Source of the DNA: Planomicrobium okeanokoites
GTDB taxonomy: Bacteria; Bacillota; Bacilli; Bacillales_A; Planococcaceae
NCBI RefSeq assembly: GCF_003428875.1
Contig: NZ_QQRS01000007.1
Coordinates: 43,783-107,782 of the forward strand
Length of the DNA stretch: 64,000 nucleotides
Direction of reading: 5' to 3'
Below are positions 38,232 to 47,610 of this stretch, piece after piece. How positions within the stretch are numbered: the first letter of the stretch is position 1; each line of letters opens with the position of its first letter. A program made the position numbers and the translations under genes. The notes beneath the pieces were generated by a model. It searched no databases. It was not told the DNA's origin and worked only from the letters and a program-made list of their open reading frames with translations.

Positions 38232-39025
38232 TTTATTTTCCAAAGAGTTTCGTCGGGAAGGCAGATGCGTTCAACTTTCTGCTGCAGCATCTGTTTTTTC
38301 ATTTCCCGTTCTGCAGTCTCTGCAGAAATATTATAGATCGAAGCGATTTCTCTTGTCGCTATCGTAGTATATTTTGTGAAAAGCTGTTCCAGTGGTGGCG
38401 GCGCCTGTCTGTTCAGTGTGTCAGTGCCGAGCATCTCCTGAAGGATCGTGATATAAGTATCATATGAATGCAATCCTGAAATTTTCAATCCCTCATCTTC
38501 AATGCATTCATTGAAGAATACAATGCTTGGGACCTCAGTGATTTCCATCTCTCTGGTAATCTGCAAATCGCATTGGAAAGCTTTTGCAGTATGGACGGAA
38601 TGGAAGTCTTTTTTGAATTCCTCCTGATCGAGATTAGCATCTTCGGCGATTTCAAGAAGCACCTGATAGGAAGAGACGTCTTTGGTTTTTAGAAAAAGCT
38701 GTTCCTGCAGCTTGTGCAGGAATTGATTGCCTGCGCGTTTTCCCTGCAATTCCGCCGCTTTGACGGCTACAGATGCCAGTACAGGATGAGCTAGGCTGTC
38801 TGTAGCAATAGAAGAAGTTTTTTGCTGGCTGTTCAAGCTGAATAATTTTGTGCTCAGAACTACACGCATTGAAAAATAATGGCCATATTCGATCTGGAGC
38901 TTCCTCATCACGGATTGGAGTTCCCAGCATTCCGAATTGAGGGGATCTAAGAAAACATACAGTTCCATAGGCTTTACAGGGTTCGGGTTGTCATAGATCT
39001 CTTTTGCCAAGTCCAGGTTATTCAA
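38228..39025 (-). CDS. spxH: SpxH (YjbH), ClpXP adaptor for Spx degradation
   Basis: 265 residues from TTG 39025 with GAGGAGG 7 bases upstream; the start overlaps the yjbI stop (TTGA), so translation is coupled. DsbA/thioredoxin-like fold: ELYVFLDPLNSECWELQ near residue 22, REMEITEVPSIVFF near 165. The first cysteine of the B. subtilis CxxC-type motif is Asn here (DPLNSEC); from memory, staphylococcal SpxH also lacks it, so this need not impair function. It feeds Spx to ClpXP; spx lies 5 kb away. Confidence 0.9.
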   Translation of the reverse strand: MNNLDLAKEIYDNPNPVKPMELYVFLDPLNSECWELQSVMRKLQIEYGHYFSMRVVLSTKLFSLNSQQKTSSIATDSLAHPVLASVAVKAAELQGKRAGNQFLHKLQEQLFLKTKDVSSYQVLLEIAEDANLDQEEFKKDFHSVHTAKAFQCDLQITREMEITEVPSIVFFNECIEDEGLKISGLHSYDTYITILQEMLGTDTLNRQAPPPLEQLFTKYTTIATREIASIYNISAETAEREMKKQMLQQKVERICLPDETLWKIK

Positions 39026-39423
39026 ACCATTTCCTCCTCACTGTCCGGTTCATTGACCATATGGTGAGCAGTCAAGACCAGCCGATTATAGAAGGTTTCA
39101 CGGAATTTCCCGGTCAATCCGATTTCATCCATCGCTTCACTCATACATTCGAGCCATGCCTGGGCACGCTCAGGTGTTATTGGAAAAGGATTGTGTCTAG
39201 CTTTTAGTCTGGGATGTCCATGCTCTTCCGAATATATATTTGGCCCGCCAAGATATTGTGTCATAAACTGTTTCTGTTTTCTGGCGGTTTCTGTTAAATC
39301 ATCAGGAAATATAGGCTTTAGCTTTGGATGCATAGCAACGCGGGCATAGAATGCGTCCACTAATTGAGACAGTCTTTCCGCGCCGATTTCATCGTACGGA
39401 AGTATAGGTTTTCCAGTCATCAT
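39022..39423 (-). CDS. yjbI: Truncated haemoglobin YjbI (trHbO, group II)
   Basis: 133 residues. Small haem protein; YjbI of B. subtilis helps protect the surface TasA fibre from oxidation. Conserved features: DAFYARVAMHPKLKPIFPDD near residue 17-36 with the B10 Tyr, LGGPNIYSEEHGHP, the proximal His in LKARHNPFPI, and the G8 Trp in AQAWLECM. ATG follows AAAGGAG. It is cotranscribed with spxH. Confidence 0.93.
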   Translation of the reverse strand: MMTGKPILPYDEIGAERLSQLVDAFYARVAMHPKLKPIFPDDLTETARKQKQFMTQYLGGPNIYSEEHGHPRLKARHNPFPITPERAQAWLECMSEAMDEIGLTGKFRETFYNRLVLTAHHMVNEPDSEEEMV

Positions 39424-39548
39424 TATGTCTCCTTTGCTGTAGCTGTAAATTCATTCTAACAACGGAATAGGAATATCTCAAATAAATCGCTTATTCGATT
39501 TACAAATTATGTCTGGAGAATGTTTTTATTGAATAATTTTACGTTCTT

Positions 39549-40127
39549 TTAACGTTTTTTTGCGGAACTCATGAAACGGGCGATTTTCTTATCAGTGCTT
39601 CTGGCGGGTATGCAAGCATCGTCCAATAGGTCTTTGAAAATCTGCTTGCCGGTATCATAATCCTCCACTTCATACTCGAGTTCAAAATCTTCTGTACCGT
39701 GGTATTCAGAGTGATCGAGCACCAGCAGTCCTTTCTTGTAGGGAAATTCGATGCGATGGGTCGTTAGACTTCCTAGTCTGATAAGGTTTTCAGGGAATAC
39801 ATCCATTTCTGCCAGTGCTTCTTTAACTTCCGATGCAGCAAATCCGCGGTTTTCAATTATATCTCTCGCCTGGGGCGGATCAAGTTTGTCCGTAATTTCA
39901 TAATAGCCATTTTCTGCCGGAGTCTTTAACGTGCACTCCATCTGCTGGCCTTTTTCCCGTATGCGAAGGGCGGATTTTTGGTTCCGTAATGTATAATCTG
40001 CTGTATCAAAATAATGATTGGTTTGAGTGACGGCGTCATGTTCTTTATATCCGAAGCGTTCCAATAAATTTATGTATTCTTTACGGGTCAATAAATTCTT
40101 GAATTCAATCTCAAGTTCTTTTGTCAT
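39549..40127 (-). CDS. yjbK: CYTH domain protein YjbK
   Basis: 192 residues from ATG 40127, placed before MTKELEIEFKN with GAGGTG upstream; an upstream ATG has no ribosome site. CYTH (triphosphate tunnel metalloenzyme) features are ELEIEFKNLL at the N-terminus and alternating charged strand residues (ALRIREKGQQMECTLK, ELEYEVEDYD). It is divergent from relQ, whose product makes (p)ppGpp; genomic pairing of the two is conserved in Bacillales. Confidence 0.88.
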   Translation of the reverse strand: MTKELEIEFKNLLTRKEYINLLERFGYKEHDAVTQTNHYFDTADYTLRNQKSALRIREKGQQMECTLKTPAENGYYEITDKLDPPQARDIIENRGFAASEVKEALAEMDVFPENLIRLGSLTTHRIEFPYKKGLLVLDHSEYHGTEDFELEYEVEDYDTGKQIFKDLLDDACIPARSTDKKIARFMSSAKKR

Positions 40128-40149
40128 TTTCTGCACCTCACTTGATTTT

Positions 40150-40178
40150 ATTATGGGATAATTCCAGTCAAACTGCAA
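40150..40178 (-). promoter_or_regulatory. yjbK promoter
   Basis: On the minus strand TTGCAG (40178-40173), 17 bases, CATAAT (40155-40150), 23 bases before the yjbK start. Confidence 0.55.
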
Positions 40179-40282
40179 CGATTGACAGTGCTGTGTTAAA
40201 ATATCACTAGATAATGAAAAATTCCTAAGTAAACTGACAGAATAATCAGCACGTTAACGGAGACAGAAGTGGGGGACTGGCT

Positions 40283-40960
40283 ATGGGACAGTGGGATCGA
40301 TTTTTAGCGCCTTATAAACAGGCAGTCGATGAATTGAAGATAAAGTTCAAAGGCATGCGCAGACAATATGAAACCGATAATATCAACTCGCCGATCGAGT
40401 TTGTAACGGGTCGGGTCAAACCGATAGCCAGTATATATGACAAATCGCTTGAAAAAGGGTTGCCTTTCGAGCCTTCAGAAGAACTTGCGCGCGAATTACA
40501 GGATATAGCGGGAATTCGGATGATGTGCCAATTTGTCGGTGATATTGAAACTGTTGTCGATTTACTTCGCAATCGAAACGACCTGCGCATCGTAGAAGAG
40601 AAAGATTATATTTCCAGGGAGAAACAAAGCGGCTACAGATCATATCACGTGATTGTCGAGTACCCTGTTCAAACTATCAACGGGGAAATATGGATATTGG
40701 CAGAAATTCAGATCCGGACGCTGGCGATGAATTTCTGGGCATCCATCGAGCATTCATTGAACTATAAATACAAAGGGGTCTTTCCGGATGAAATAAAGCT
40801 GCGTCTGCAGCGGGCGGCGGAAGCGGCTTTTCAGCTGGATGAGGAAATGTCGCAGATCCGGGATGAAATCCAGGAAGCGCAGGCATATTTCACTGAATTC
40901 AAAGATTCGCCAAGAACCCACTTTCCAGATGGCCAAGAAGGAGGCAGAACAAAGAGATGA
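40283..40960 (+). CDS. relQ: Small alarmone synthetase RelQ/SasB (GTP pyrophosphokinase)
   Basis: 225 residues, single-domain (p)ppGpp synthetase with no hydrolase domain. RelA_SpoT motifs: [16 protein letters not shown] near residue 50, [17 protein letters not shown] near 79-95, [15 protein letters not shown] near 116, and [12 protein letters not shown] near 153. It makes alarmone on stress and in B. subtilis is an allosterically activated tetramer. ATG follows GGGGGACTGGC. It overlaps nadK by 4 bases. Confidence 0.93.
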   Translation: MGQWDRFLAPYKQAVDELKIKFKGMRRQYETDNINSPIEFVTGRVKPIASIYDKSLEKGLPFEPSEELARELQDIAGIRMMCQFVGDIETVVDLLRNRNDLRIVEEKDYISREKQSGYRSYHVIVEYPVQTINGEIWILAEIQIRTLAMNFWASIEHSLNYKYKGVFPDEIKLRLQRAAEAAFQLDEEMSQIRDEIQEAQAYFTEFKDSPRTHFPDGQEGGRTKR

Positions 40961-41763
40961 AGTATTTCATAATGTCGAGAAGTGACGATTTATCGAATGA
41001 ATTGATGGACAAAGCACGTGCTTATTTGATTGATTTCGGTATGGAGTGGAACGAAGAGGAGCCTGATATCGTTCTTTCAATAGGTGGAGACGGTACTATG
41101 CTGCATGCCTTCCACAAATACTCGGACCAATTATCTTCGGTGGCCTTTGTCGGAATACATACGGGGCATTTAGGCTTTTATGCTGACTGGAAACCGATTG
41201 AAATTGAAAAATTGGTGCTGTCGATCGCTAAAAAAGAATACGAAGTCATTGAATATCCACTGCTTGAAACGAGTATCCATTACCGCAATAAAGAAGAGCC
41301 TGCCGTATATCTGGCAATGAATGAATCGACGGTGAAATCACCTGACGTAACGCTGGTCATGGATGTCTTATTGAACGAAAGCCATTTTGAACGGTTCCGG
41401 GGAGACGGACTGTGCATGTCGACGCCATCAGGAAGCACTGCGTATAATAAAGCGCTTGGCGGCGCGATCATCCACCCCTCACTGGAAGCGATGCAATTGA
41501 CTGAAATGGCCTCAATCAATAATCGGGTTTTCCGTACCGTCGGTTCTCCCCTGGTTTTGCCATCGCATCATCGCTGCGCACTCCGTCCGGTTAAAGCGCC
41601 GGATTTCATGGTGACAGTCGACCACCTGCAATTGCTTCATAAAGATGTTCGTTCGATTGAATACAGAGTAGCCGATCAAAAAGTGAGATTTGCCCGTTTC
41701 CGTCCATTCCCGTTCTGGAGAAGGGTGCATGATTCCTTCATCGACAGCGAGGAAGCCCGATGA
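40957..41763 (+). CDS. nadK: NAD kinase
   Basis: 268 residues. Makes NADP from NAD. The GGDGT motif is at residues 43-47 ([13 protein letters not shown]), the NE motif is in LAMNESTV, and the catalytic [21 protein letters not shown] stretch follows near 150. It overlaps both relQ upstream and the pseudouridine synthase downstream by 4 bases (ATGA), so the three are one coupled unit. Confidence 0.95.
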   Translation: MKYFIMSRSDDLSNELMDKARAYLIDFGMEWNEEEPDIVLSIGGDGTMLHAFHKYSDQLSSVAFVGIHTGHLGFYADWKPIEIEKLVLSIAKKEYEVIEYPLLETSIHYRNKEEPAVYLAMNESTVKSPDVTLVMDVLLNESHFERFRGDGLCMSTPSGSTAYNKALGGAIIHPSLEAMQLTEMASINNRVFRTVGSPLVLPSHHRCALRPVKAPDFMVTVDHLQLLHKDVRSIEYRVADQKVRFARFRPFPFWRRVHDSFIDSEEAR

Positions 41764-42638
41764 AACCGTTCGAATTGAAATATGTTGCCGGACAACAAGG
41801 ACTGCTTCGCGAAGCCTTGCACAATTGGGGGATTTCAAAGCGGACACTGGCTTCTGTAAAGTACGGAGGCGGACAGATAACAGTAAACGGCAAAGAAGTG
41901 ACGGTCAGGCATCCCCTGGAACCAGGAGATGCTGTGACCGTTGTTTTTCCGTTGGAAGAGCTGGGGAAAGGCCTTCAGGCAGAAAAAGGGGATTTAAAGA
42001 TTGTTTTTGAAGACGACTCTCTCCTGATTGTAGACAAACCTCCATTGCAAAATACGATCCCTTCCCGTGAACACCCATCCGGCAGCCTGGCCAATATAGT
42101 AGCGAAACATTTTGAGGAAAATGAAATTCCGGCAACTTTGCATATCGCAACGAGATTGGACCGTGATACCAGTGGACTCGTATGCATTGCGAAAAACCGC
42201 CACATTCATCATATGCTGTCGATTCAGCAGCAGGAAAAAAAGATGTCCAGACGTTACGAAGCGCTGGTTCATGGTCGAGTGGACCATGAACGGTTTACGA
42301 TTACAGCACCGATCGGCCGGAAAAATTCCAGTATTATTGAAAGGGAAGTTCGGGCAGATGGCCAATTCGCGGAAACTGAAGTCCGGTTGCTAAAAGTTTT
42401 TTCGGATTTCAGCCATGTCCAACTCAAATTAAATACGGGGCGCACCCACCAGATACGGGTGCATCTGGCTCATATCAATCACCCGCTTGTAGGCGACGAT
42501 TTATACGGTGGCAGCAGGGAACTGATCAGCCGACAGGCTCTTCATTGCCGGGAACTGGAAATGATCCATCCGGTAACGGGTGAGGCGCTCAAGTTTAAAT
42601 CGGCTAACAGGGAAGACATGCTGTCACTTATTAAATAA
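41760..42638 (+). CDS. yjbO: RluD-family pseudouridine synthase YjbO
   Basis: 292 residues. An S4-like N-terminal domain ([21 protein letters not shown]) precedes the RluA/RluD catalytic domain with the active Asp134 in [10 protein letters not shown] and the later [21 protein letters not shown] stretch (about residue 225). The RNA target is not known. Its last 8 bases overlap the end of convergent prpE. Confidence 0.93.
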   Translation: MKPFELKYVAGQQGLLREALHNWGISKRTLASVKYGGGQITVNGKEVTVRHPLEPGDAVTVVFPLEELGKGLQAEKGDLKIVFEDDSLLIVDKPPLQNTIPSREHPSGSLANIVAKHFEENEIPATLHIATRLDRDTSGLVCIAKNRHIHHMLSIQQQEKKMSRRYEALVHGRVDHERFTITAPIGRKNSSIIEREVRADGQFAETEVRLLKVFSDFSHVQLKLNTGRTHQIRVHLAHINHPLVGDDLYGGSRELISRQALHCRELEMIHPVTGEALKFKSANREDMLSLIK

Positions 42639-43368
42639 AGCGGTGAAAGCGGTCGGGTTGGTAAGGCTGTATGGAAGGGACAGCCACTAATTCCTTTTCA
42701 GGAAAACGGAATGCGGTCAAGGAACCCCCGAAAACACAGCCTGTATCGATATTGGCGGTTTTATTTATAAGATAAGGTTCCTCGGTAGGTGTATGGCCAT
42801 AGACGATCCATGGTCCGCCTTTATAGGATTTTGCCCAATCCCTCCGGACCGGCCGGCCATCGGCATGGAATTTGCCGGTTATGTCTCCATAAAGCGTAAA
42901 CACCGCTATTTTCCTGTTGACGGGTACGCCGATCATTTCCTGTTTCAATCCGGCATGCGCCACGATCAAATCATCGCGCAACACCAGGTATTGAGGCAGC
43001 TCTTCGTAAAACCTGATATATCTTTCGCGGAAATTCTGCTGTTCTTTTTTTGGCATGGACTGCCAATCCGCAATTGTAATTTCAAGGCCGTGTGCCAGCT
43101 GGACTTGATTTCCTTTCATGAAGCGGTAGAGTTTATTGCAATGGTTGCCCGGGGAATAATGGAGAATGCCGCGGTCCTGTCTTGCAAAAAGCAATTCCAT
43201 GACCTTCAGTGAATCAGGACCTCTGTCCATGGCATCCCCGACAAATGCAGGCATCCTGCCATCGGGATGGATATGGATACCGTCATCAAACCGATATCCC
43301 AGCTTTTCAAGCAAATCCATCAGCTCATCATAGCAGCCGTGGATATCACCGATAATGTCAAATTTCAT
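42631..43368 (-). CDS. prpE: Bis(5'-nucleosyl)-tetraphosphatase PrpE
   Basis: 245 residues from ATG 43368 (before MKFDIIGDIHG) with GAGGTG upstream; an upstream ATG has no ribosome site. Calcineurin-like phosphoesterase: GDIHGCYDEL at residues 6-15, GDAMDRGPDS near 40, SPGNHCNK near 73, YGHTPTEEP near 190. It hydrolyses Ap4A-type dinucleotides. PrpE in Bacillus is also linked to spore germination control. Confidence 0.93.
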   Translation of the reverse strand: MKFDIIGDIHGCYDELMDLLEKLGYRFDDGIHIHPDGRMPAFVGDAMDRGPDSLKVMELLFARQDRGILHYSPGNHCNKLYRFMKGNQVQLAHGLEITIADWQSMPKKEQQNFRERYIRFYEELPQYLVLRDDLIVAHAGLKQEMIGVPVNRKIAVFTLYGDITGKFHADGRPVRRDWAKSYKGGPWIVYGHTPTEEPYLINKTANIDTGCVFGGSLTAFRFPEKELVAVPSIQPYQPDRFHRFI

Positions 43369-43465
43369 AAAATACACCTCATTGCTGAAAATTTCACTAT
43401 ACATACTTATAGTGTAACGTATAGACTACTAAAGCGGAGAGTCGCAAATTCGAAAGGAGGGAGCC

Positions 43466-44839
43466 ATGATGCTGGAAGAAAAAACAGTGCGTGACGAAGA
43501 GTTGAATGAAGAAATGCTGATGCAATTGATGGAAGAAGGGGATTTGGAGAAATTCAGGGAAGAATTCCTGTCCCACCATCCTTATGACCAGGCAGGATTT
43601 TATGAAAAGGCGGAGGTTGAAATCCGTCAAAAGCTGTATGAGTATCTCTCTCCTAAGGAAATGGCGGATATATTCGAAGCGATTGAACTGGATGACGACG
43701 AATACGAAAACCTCTTCAAAGAAATGAATTCCATGTATGCTGCAGATCTGCTGTCCTTCATGTACCGGGATGATGCGGTAGACGTATTGAATAATCTCAA
43801 TAAAAATCAGGTGGCAAGCTACCTGACCATTATGCCTAAAGATTCGGCTAGGGAAATTAAAGATCTTCTTCATTATGAAGAGTACACAGCCGGCTCCATC
43901 ATGACGACCGAATTTGTTGCCATCCCCAAAAACTCCACTGTGCGGTCTGCAATGAATATCTTGCGGAATGCTGCACCGAACGCGGAAACGATCTATTACG
44001 TTTTTGTTATAGATGAAGGAAAACGGCTTGCCGGAATTGTCACATTGCGGGATTTGATCATTGCTGAAGAAGATACACTGATCGAATCCATCATGAATGA
44101 ACGGGTGGTCAGCGTTTCTGTCGGAGAGGATCAGGAAGAAGTTGCCCGCATGATCAAGGATTATGATTTCCTGGCAATGCCGGTTGTGGATTTTCAGGAC
44201 CATCTTCTGGGTATCATCACTGTTGATGATATTATCGATGTCCTTGATGAAGAAGCTTCAGACGATTACTCAAAACTGGCGGCTGTCTCGGATATGGATA
44301 ATTTCGACAGAGGACCTTTCAGCGCCGCTAAAAAGCGGCTGCCTTGGCTGATCCTTCTGACCTTTTTGGGGATGCTGACAGCAAACTTGATGGGGATGTT
44401 TGAGTCAACTCTTGATCAAGTGGCGCTGCTGGCGGTATTTATTCCATTGATCGCAGGTATGGCAGGAAACAGCGGTACACAAGCGCTGGCTGTAGCTGTC
44501 CGAGGCATTGCTACCGGGGATATAGAAGAAGAAAGCAAGATGAAGCTGCTGTTCCGTGAAGCCGGGACAGGTCTCATCACCGGACTTGTTTGCGGTGTGG
44601 TAGTTGTAGGGCTGGTCTATTTCTGGAAAGGCGAGCTGCTGATCGGGCTGCTGGTCGGAACAGCTGTAGCAGGTTCCATTTTTGTAGCTACACTTGCAGG
44701 ATCGTTTATTCCATTGTTGATCCACCGCTTGAATATTGACCCGGCTGTTGCATCAGGGCCATTTATAACTACTTTGAATGATATTATCTCCATTTTAATT
44801 TATTTGGGACTGGCGACCACATTCCTTAGCAACCTTTAG
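43466..44839 (+). CDS. mgtE: Magnesium transporter MgtE
   Basis: 457 residues. MgtE channel with an N-terminal helical domain, two CBS domains that sense Mg (YTAGSIMTTEFVAIPK and TLIESIMNERVVSVSVGE regions), a plug helix, and five membrane helices with the pore motif GNSGTQALAVAVRG near 338. ATG follows AAAGGAGGGAGCC. No M-box riboswitch is present in the 97-base gap to prpE. Confidence 0.95.
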   Translation: MMLEEKTVRDEELNEEMLMQLMEEGDLEKFREEFLSHHPYDQAGFYEKAEVEIRQKLYEYLSPKEMADIFEAIELDDDEYENLFKEMNSMYAADLLSFMYRDDAVDVLNNLNKNQVASYLTIMPKDSAREIKDLLHYEEYTAGSIMTTEFVAIPKNSTVRSAMNILRNAAPNAETIYYVFVIDEGKRLAGIVTLRDLIIAEEDTLIESIMNERVVSVSVGEDQEEVARMIKDYDFLAMPVVDFQDHLLGIITVDDIIDVLDEEASDDYSKLAAVSDMDNFDRGPFSAAKKRLPWLILLTFLGMLTANLMGMFESTLDQVALLAVFIPLIAGMAGNSGTQALAVAVRGIATGDIEEESKMKLLFREAGTGLITGLVCGVVVVGLVYFWKGELLIGLLVGTAVAGSIFVATLAGSFIPLLIHRLNIDPAVASGPFITTLNDIISILIYLGLATTFLSNL

Positions 44840-44867
44840 AAAAGTGTAAATTGCACTTTTCTTTTTT
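44838..44867 (+). terminator. Terminator of mgtE
   Basis: AGAAAAGTG (44838-44846) pairs with CACTTTTCT (44854-44862) plus T run. The stem overlaps the -35 of the fabI promoter. Confidence 0.85.
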
Positions 44868-44896
44868 ATGATGTAATATTAGTACCAGGTAATAAA
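44851..44896 (+). promoter_or_regulatory. fabI promoter with FapR operator
   Basis: TTGCAC (44851-44856), 17 bases, TAATAT (44874-44879), then ATTAGTACCAGGTAATAAA (44878-44896), a close FapR operator match. The operator begins 4 bases into the -10, the same spacing as at fabH. Confidence 0.85.
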
Positions 44897-44917
44897 CAAG
44901 TATCAGGAGGAATGACA

Positions 44918-45688
44918 ATGTCCATATCATTGAAAGGCAAAACTTTCGTCATCATGGGAGTGGCCAACAAACGCAGCATCGCTTGGGGTATCGCCCGATC
45001 GCTTGACCAATCGGGTGCTAATTTGATTTTTACATATGCCAGTGAGCGTTTTGAGAAGTCGGTAAGGGATTTGGTTGCAACACTTGAAGGAAAGCATGAA
45101 CTGATTCTTCCGTGTGATGTGACCAGTGATGAAGACGTTGAGAAATGTTTCGGCACGATCAAGGAACAGGCAGGCAAAATTGATGGCCTAGCCCATTGCA
45201 TCGCTTTCGCTAAAACGGAAGAGCTTGCTGGTGATTTTTCTGAAACGTCAAGGGAAGGCTACTTACTTGCACAAAATATCAGTTCCTATTCACTTACCAT
45301 CATCTCCAAATATGCCAAACCATTGATGGCTGAAGGCGGCAGCATCGTTGCGCTGACTTATATCGGCGGTGAACGTGTATTGCCGAATTACAATGTAATG
45401 GGTGTCGCTAAAGCCGCATTGGAAATGTCGGTACGCTACTTGGCTGCAGATCTTGGCAAACAGGGAATTCGTGTAAATGCCATTTCTTCCGGACCGATCC
45501 GTACGTTGTCGTCCAAAGGGGTCAGTGATTTCAATTCGATTCTTCATGAAATCGAAGAGAAATCGCCGCTTCATCGCAATACAACACCGGAAGAAGTGGG
45601 CGATACAGCTGTATTCCTGTTCAGTGACATGTCCCGGGGGATTACAGGTGAAACGATCCACGTGGATAGCGGGTATCATGTTCTTTAA
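44918..45688 (+). CDS. fabI: Enoyl-[ACP] reductase FabI
   Basis: 256 residues from ATG 44918; an ATG six bases earlier is too close to the CAGGAGG site. SDR-type enoyl reductase that completes each elongation cycle: GVANKRSIAWGIA near residue 13, the catalytic Tyr/Lys pair in YNVMGVAKAALE (about 157 and 164), and GPIRTLSSKGV. Triclosan-class inhibitor target in Firmicutes. Shared FapR control links it to fabHF. Confidence 0.96.
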   Translation: MSISLKGKTFVIMGVANKRSIAWGIARSLDQSGANLIFTYASERFEKSVRDLVATLEGKHELILPCDVTSDEDVEKCFGTIKEQAGKIDGLAHCIAFAKTEELAGDFSETSREGYLLAQNISSYSLTIISKYAKPLMAEGGSIVALTYIGGERVLPNYNVMGVAKAALEMSVRYLAADLGKQGIRVNAISSGPIRTLSSKGVSDFNSILHEIEEKSPLHRNTTPEEVGDTAVFLFSDMSRGITGETIHVDSGYHVL

Positions 45689-45713
45689 AATTTTTCCTTG
45701 AGTCCAATGCTAC

Positions 45714-45755
45714 AAAAAAATCCAGCCTCTCTATTAATAGAGGGCTGGATTTTTT
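45714..45755. terminator. Bidirectional terminator between fabI and yjcF
   Basis: AAAAATCCAGCC pairs with GGCTGGATTTTTT around a TCTCTATTAATAGAG apex, with A and T tracts on opposite sides. Confidence 0.9.
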
Positions 45756-46188
45756 ATGCATGAAGATTCTTTTCCATCGTTCTGTGCGGGATTCCTGCGT
45801 CGAGGAATTCCGGAGAAGTCACGATGTAATTCAATTTTTCATAAAAAGGGATGGCATAAGATTGCGAGTTGAGTTTCAGGCTAGACATTCCAGCGGAGCG
45901 GGCGTATTTTTCCATCGCTTCCATCATCAGGACACCGACATGCTGTCCACGGAATTCCGGTAATACTGATACCCGCTCAACTTTACCGATGCCGCTTTCG
46001 ATTTCGCGGATGCGTCCAGCTGCAATCGGCTGTTGGAGATTGTAGCCGACAAAATGTGTCGCTTCGTCGTCATATTCGTCCATTTCGATATGCAGAGGGA
46101 CTTGCTGCTCATCCACGAAAACCTTGCGGCGAATCTCAAAAGCCTGTTCTTTTTCCAGTTCGGTTTCAGCTATTTTGACTTTCTGCAA
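45754..46188 (-). CDS. yjcF: GNAT family acetyltransferase YjcF
   Basis: 144 residues from TTG directly after the yjcG stop (TAATTG). GNAT features: EIRRKVFVDEQQVP near residue 18-31, DDEATHFVGYN, and the acetyl-CoA-binding VSVLPEFRGQHVGVLMM near residue 75-91. Substrate unknown. The start site sits within the end of yjcG. Confidence 0.88.
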   Translation of the reverse strand: MQKVKIAETELEKEQAFEIRRKVFVDEQQVPLHIEMDEYDDEATHFVGYNLQQPIAAGRIREIESGIGKVERVSVLPEFRGQHVGVLMMEAMEKYARSAGMSSLKLNSQSYAIPFYEKLNYIVTSPEFLDAGIPHRTMEKNLHA

Positions 46189-46707
46189 TTATTCTTCATC
46201 TCCAGTCAATCTGAATGTGTCGTAGACAGTCCACGACCCGTCTTCAAGTTTGTATAAGAGATGGAATCGGTCGATTGTTTCCTCATGGTCGATGCCTGCC
46301 ATTTTCAGCTGTCCGAAGATGTCCGAATGCTCGGAATCAGACAGTTTTTGGGCAATGGTGATGTGCGGCACGAATGAATAATGCGGCATGCCTCCGAAGA
46401 AATCGGAATGCAGGTCTTCATGCAAAGCGAGCAGGTCTTGATTTGGTTCAACTTTGAAATAAAGTGTGTTTGTGACCGGCGAAAAAGAACTTACGCGGGT
46501 TGCATGCAATTTGAAAGGCTTTTGGCGTTTGGCGATTTTCGCCATTTCTTCTGCAACTTTTTTAATTTCTGTGCCGTCCGCTTCAAACGGTTCCTTCAAT
46601 GTGATATGAGGGGTGATCAACTCATAGTGGGGATCATACCGTTTGCGGTAAGAATTGGCGATGTCCTGTAATTGTTTTGACGGAAATGCTGCAACACCAT
46701 ATTTCAT
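46189..46707 (-). CDS. yjcG: 2'-5' RNA ligase-like phosphoesterase YjcG
   Basis: 172 residues. 2H phosphoesterase superfamily: two HxT motifs, HITLKEP near residue 35 and HITIAQK near 116, frame the active site. YjcG-type proteins have RNA-ligase-like folds but an unproven substrate. ATG follows GAGGAGGC. It lies between yjcH and yjcF, all on one strand. Confidence 0.9.
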   Translation of the reverse strand: MKYGVAAFPSKQLQDIANSYRKRYDPHYELITPHITLKEPFEADGTEIKKVAEEMAKIAKRQKPFKLHATRVSSFSPVTNTLYFKVEPNQDLLALHEDLHSDFFGGMPHYSFVPHITIAQKLSDSEHSDIFGQLKMAGIDHEETIDRFHLLYKLEDGSWTVYDTFRLTGDEE

Positions 46708-46784
46708 AAATATGCCTCCTCGTAGGTTAAAGATCTTATCTTATTACAGTATAACAAAAGAATCTTATAAATTGCGAATCCATG

Positions 46785-47507
46785 TTATACACCGAAGTTT
46801 TGGATCAAGGCCCGCTTAAGATCCGGCTGCCAGTATTTCCAGGTATGCTCTCCGTCGAATTCATCATAAAAAAGAGGGAAAGACTTTTCTTTCAATAATT
46901 GATGCAGCTCCTGGTTAGGTTTTAGGAAATCGGCTGTCTCGCCGTTGGTTAATTTCACTTCGGTTTCGCCCTTGCCGATTACATGATAGACGGTGAAGGC
47001 GTGGGCAGAATTGAAATTGGACACCGTGTCCATCAGTTCCGGGCCGACTTTAGGGGATTGAAGGATTACACGCCCGAAAATATTCGGATATTTCAATGCG
47101 GCCATCATACTGACGGTGGCCGCAAGGGAATCACCGATCAACGTCCGACCCATCCCCACCTGGTAAGTCGGATACTTTTCATCCAGGAAAGGCACGAGTT
47201 CATGCGCCAAAAACCTTAAATAAGCGGCATGCTGTTCCCCGGAAGGTTCATATTTTTTATTGCGGTCATCGACGCTCTTATAAGGAATACCCACAAAAAT
47301 GATGTTTTCAATTTCTCGTTTTTCCAATAATTCATCCACGACACGGGGCACTCTGCCCAACTGGAAATAATCTTTGCCGTCTGATGCGATGACCAGGCTG
47401 TATTTGTATAAAGGTGAATAATTATAAGGGAGATATACCAGCAACTGCATGTCTTCCTTCAATTCCTCACTGTAGATAGTGATGTCTTCAACTTTTCCTG
47501 TATTCAT
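46785..47507 (-). CDS. yjcH: Alpha/beta hydrolase, esterase-like YjcH
   Basis: 240 residues from ATG 47507 with AGGAGG 6 bases upstream; a longer frame extending 240 bases further lies across the divergent promoter and is not used. Esterase D-like fold (LVYLPYNYSPLYKYSLVIASDG), nucleophile elbow GDSLAATV near residue 124, and a C-terminal DGEHTWKYW histidine. Substrate unknown. Confidence 0.87.
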   Translation of the reverse strand: MNTGKVEDITIYSEELKEDMQLLVYLPYNYSPLYKYSLVIASDGKDYFQLGRVPRVVDELLEKREIENIIFVGIPYKSVDDRNKKYEPSGEQHAAYLRFLAHELVPFLDEKYPTYQVGMGRTLIGDSLAATVSMMAALKYPNIFGRVILQSPKVGPELMDTVSNFNSAHAFTVYHVIGKGETEVKLTNGETADFLKPNQELHQLLKEKSFPLFYDEFDGEHTWKYWQPDLKRALIQNFGV

Positions 47508-47540
47508 GAAGAAGCCTCCTTGATGGGTTTTGTATAAAAA

Positions 47541-47570
47541 TTGTATCATATTCGGACTGCAAGGTATAAT
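47541..47570 (+). promoter_or_regulatory. Promoter of the PgpA-like gene
   Basis: TTGTAT (47541-47546), 18 bases, TATAAT (47565-47570). It rules out an ATG that overlaps the -10 as translation start. Confidence 0.65.
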
Positions 47571-47610
47571 GGGGGAGCAAGCAGCAAATACAGAGAGTGG
47601 GGTTTTTGAT

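Noticed and set aside
43369..43465. Possible M-box riboswitch before mgtE
   Set aside because: The gap is only 97 bases, with no conserved M-box pattern or terminator.
43397..44203. 268-residue minus-strand open frame opposite mgtE
   Set aside because: Antisense to the MgtE N-domain and CBS region; composition (Phe/Ile/His-rich) is typical of a shadow frame.
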